A stretch of DNA of 64,000 nucleotides from Fidelibacterota bacterium. GTDB lineage: Bacteria > Pseudomonadota > Alphaproteobacteria > Rhodospirillales > Rhodospirillaceae. Position numbers and translations under genes: made by a program. Positions 62,802 through 64,000 of the stretch are shown here, one piece after another. How positions within the stretch are numbered: the first letter of the stretch is position 1; every line of letters starts with the position of its first letter. The stretch covers positions 248,001-312,000 of the forward strand of contig CANJMF010000002.1 of NCBI GenBank assembly GCA_947475895.1, written 5' to 3'. The notes beneath the pieces are model-generated. The model ran no database searches. It was not told where the DNA came from and saw nothing but the letters and a program-made list of their open reading frames with translations.

Positions 62802-62867
62802 AGGCAATACTCCAGGGGGACGGTTTTGACCGCCCTGATATAATCGCTAATCACGACGCCGGAAAGC

Positions 62868-63332
62868 TTAGGGTTTAACGTCCAAAAGCTCGATACGGAA
62901 CAGCAGCACCGCGCCGCCGGGGATATCCGGCGGTGCGCCGCGCGGGCCGTAACCAATTTCCGAGGGAATGGCGAATTCCCACATCTCGCCGACTTTCATC
63001 ATCGGCACGCCTTCCTGCCATCCTTGAATGACGGCCCCCAGCGGGAACGAGATCGGTTCCTTGCGCTCGAACGAGCTATCGAAAATCTTGCCGTTGGTCA
63101 GCTTGCCTTCATAGTTCACCGTCACGGTGGACTCGGGCATCGCTTGCTTGGCGGTTGCCGCGGCTTTCTTGATGGCATGAAACTGAAGACCGCTCGAGGT
63201 CGAACCCCAACCGGCTTTCTTTGCGTTCGCCGCCAGAAATGCCGCTTGAGTCGCCGCGTAATCCTCGCCGGCACCTGCGGCCGTCGTCGCGCCAAAAAGT
63301 AATCCCAAAGCACCAGCCACGATCTTTTTCAT
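62868..63332 (-). CDS. FKBP-type peptidyl-prolyl isomerase, exported
   Basis: A 154-residue precursor with a Sec signal peptide (MKKIVAGALGLLFGATTAAG). The FKBP domain occupies about residues 60-154: VTVNYEGKLTNGKIFDSSFE, IQGWQEGVPMMKVGEMWEFAIPSEIGYG, and LLFRIELLDVKP. It probably helps folding of periplasmic proteins. It stands between holB and metG, which are usually adjacent, so it appears inserted in that order. It has its own start with GGAGA before it. Confidence 0.93.
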   Translation of the reverse strand: MKKIVAGALGLLFGATTAAGAGEDYAATQAAFLAANAKKAGWGSTSSGLQFHAIKKAAATAKQAMPESTVTVNYEGKLTNGKIFDSSFERKEPISFPLGAVIQGWQEGVPMMKVGEMWEFAIPSEIGYGPRGAPPDIPGGAVLLFRIELLDVKP

Positions 63333-63342
63333 TCGACTCTCC

Positions 63343-64000
63343 TTATGCGGCGGACGGCATCGCGCCCGCAGTCTGCTCTATCGCCAACAGCATTAGCATG
63401 AGCGTTCGCTTGCGGTCGAGGTTCACCGCATCCGCCCGGCGCGCAAGCGTATTGATGCGATCCCACACCTCGGCCCACACGGCCGGATTGGCCGCCGCCA
63501 ACAGCCGCCGCGCGAGTTCGTGTTCGCCCGGCACAATCTCATGCAAACCTTCTAAATCCCCCGCAGCACCTGCGCGAATAACGCGCGCCAACCACCACGA
63601 TAATAGCCCCGACAAGGTGCGAAACGCGTCGCCCTTCAGAACCTGATCGCTCAGTTTATGCAGCCGCGTGATATTGAGGCGCGGCAAGTCGACCAGCAGC
63701 GTCATCAGCGCGCGGAACAGATCCACACCGCCCTCTTCATCTAATTCCAGCGCGCGGCCGATGGAGCCGTCCGCCAAAACCGCCAGCGCCTGGGTATCGG
63801 CCGATTTCATATCCGGCTGATACCGGTTCATGAGCGCCTTCACCTGTTGCTCGGTCAATGGCCGGAGATCGAGGCGACGGCAACGGGACCTAATCGTCGG
63901 CAACAGCCGATCCGCGTTGTGCGCCACCAAAAACAACAGCGCGCGTTTCGGCGGCTCTTCGAGCACTTTCAAAACAGCATTGGCGGCATTGGTGTTCATT
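63343..64000 (-). CDS. holB: DNA polymerase III delta' subunit (5' end outside window)
   Basis: C-terminal two-thirds of the clamp-loader delta' subunit. Visible: NAANAVLKVLEEPPKRALLFLVAHN, LPTIRSRCRRLDLRPL (sensor and arginine-finger region) and LADGSIGRALELDEEGG with a helical C-terminal domain. The Walker region is off the right edge, so length and start cannot be judged. The family normally follows tmk. Confidence 0.9.
   Translation of the reverse strand, partial: MNTNAANAVLKVLEEPPKRALLFLVAHNADRLLPTIRSRCRRLDLRPLTEQQVKALMNRYQPDMKSADTQALAVLADGSIGRALELDEEGGVDLFRALMTLLVDLPRLNITRLHKLSDQVLKGDAFRTLSGLLSWWLARVIRAGAAGDLEGLHEIVPGEHELARRLLAAANPAVWAEVWDRINTLARRADAVNLDRKRTLMLMLLAIEQTAGAMPSAA

Overview
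The window comes from an alphaproteobacterial chromosome. This is inferred from gene order and content: dusB-ntrB-ntrC-ntrY-ntrX followed by dat-hfq-hflX, rpmF-plsX-fabH-ihfA-merR-tRNA-Pro, nrdR-ribD-ribE-ribB, a fused ispDF, a CBP3-type cytochrome bc1 chaperone next to DUF177, and a K+-independent H+-pyrophosphatase. The cell appears Gram-negative, with BamE, a TonB receptor and lipoproteins. It is probably or ancestrally flagellated (motB, a FliL-like protein). I cannot name a genus; a TonB- and hydrolase-rich soil or aquatic lineage would fit.

Region 1 (1-11.2 kb): the end of a molybdenum hydroxylase large subunit, an AT-richer DUF3800 gene, parC, small exported proteins, the N-degron transferase bpt, motB and a penicillin-acylase-type hydrolase. 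Region 2 (11.2-19.5 kb): a lectin-like secreted protein with a decayed second 3' end behind it, rpiB, glyA, nrdR, and riboflavin genes split into two converging blocks (ribD-ribE-ribB on +, ribH-nusB-thiL on -). Region 3 (19.6-30 kb): FliL-like protein, hppA, bamE, the CBP3/DUF177/rpmF/plsX/fabH/ihfA/merR run, tRNA-Pro(GGG), an alcohol dehydrogenase, and cutA.

Region 4 (30-47.9 kb): two tandem SemiSWEET genes, a PD-(D/E)XK nuclease-like protein, a VOC protein, ispDF, then the nitrogen-control operon dusB-ntrBC-ntrYX ending in a REP-like palindrome. It continues with dat, a HAD phosphatase, hfq, hflX, an inositol-phosphatase-family enzyme, a DUF3300 protein with a long low-complexity tail, a lipoprotein and mazG.

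Region 5 (48-57.3 kb) looks accessory and decaying. It holds three SAM methyltransferase genes, two of them broken by frameshifts, a frameshifted and shortened TonB receptor, an IS1595-type transposase, a second DUF3800 gene with a small basic partner, and an aldolase with a signal peptide. Two paralogous ~90-residue proteins sharing a D-G-R-L-E-W motif sit in opposite orientation at its two edges. Region 6 (57.3-64 kb) returns to housekeeping on the minus strand: holB (cut by the window edge), an FKBP isomerase, metG, tatD, a metallo-beta-lactamase-fold hydrolase and a MASE1-PAS-HWE histidine kinase.

No CRISPR array, rRNA or prophage was seen. The best candidates for something undescribed are the D-G-R-L-E-W paralogs, the DUF3800 pair, and the standalone PD-(D/E)XK protein beside the sugar-transporter pair.
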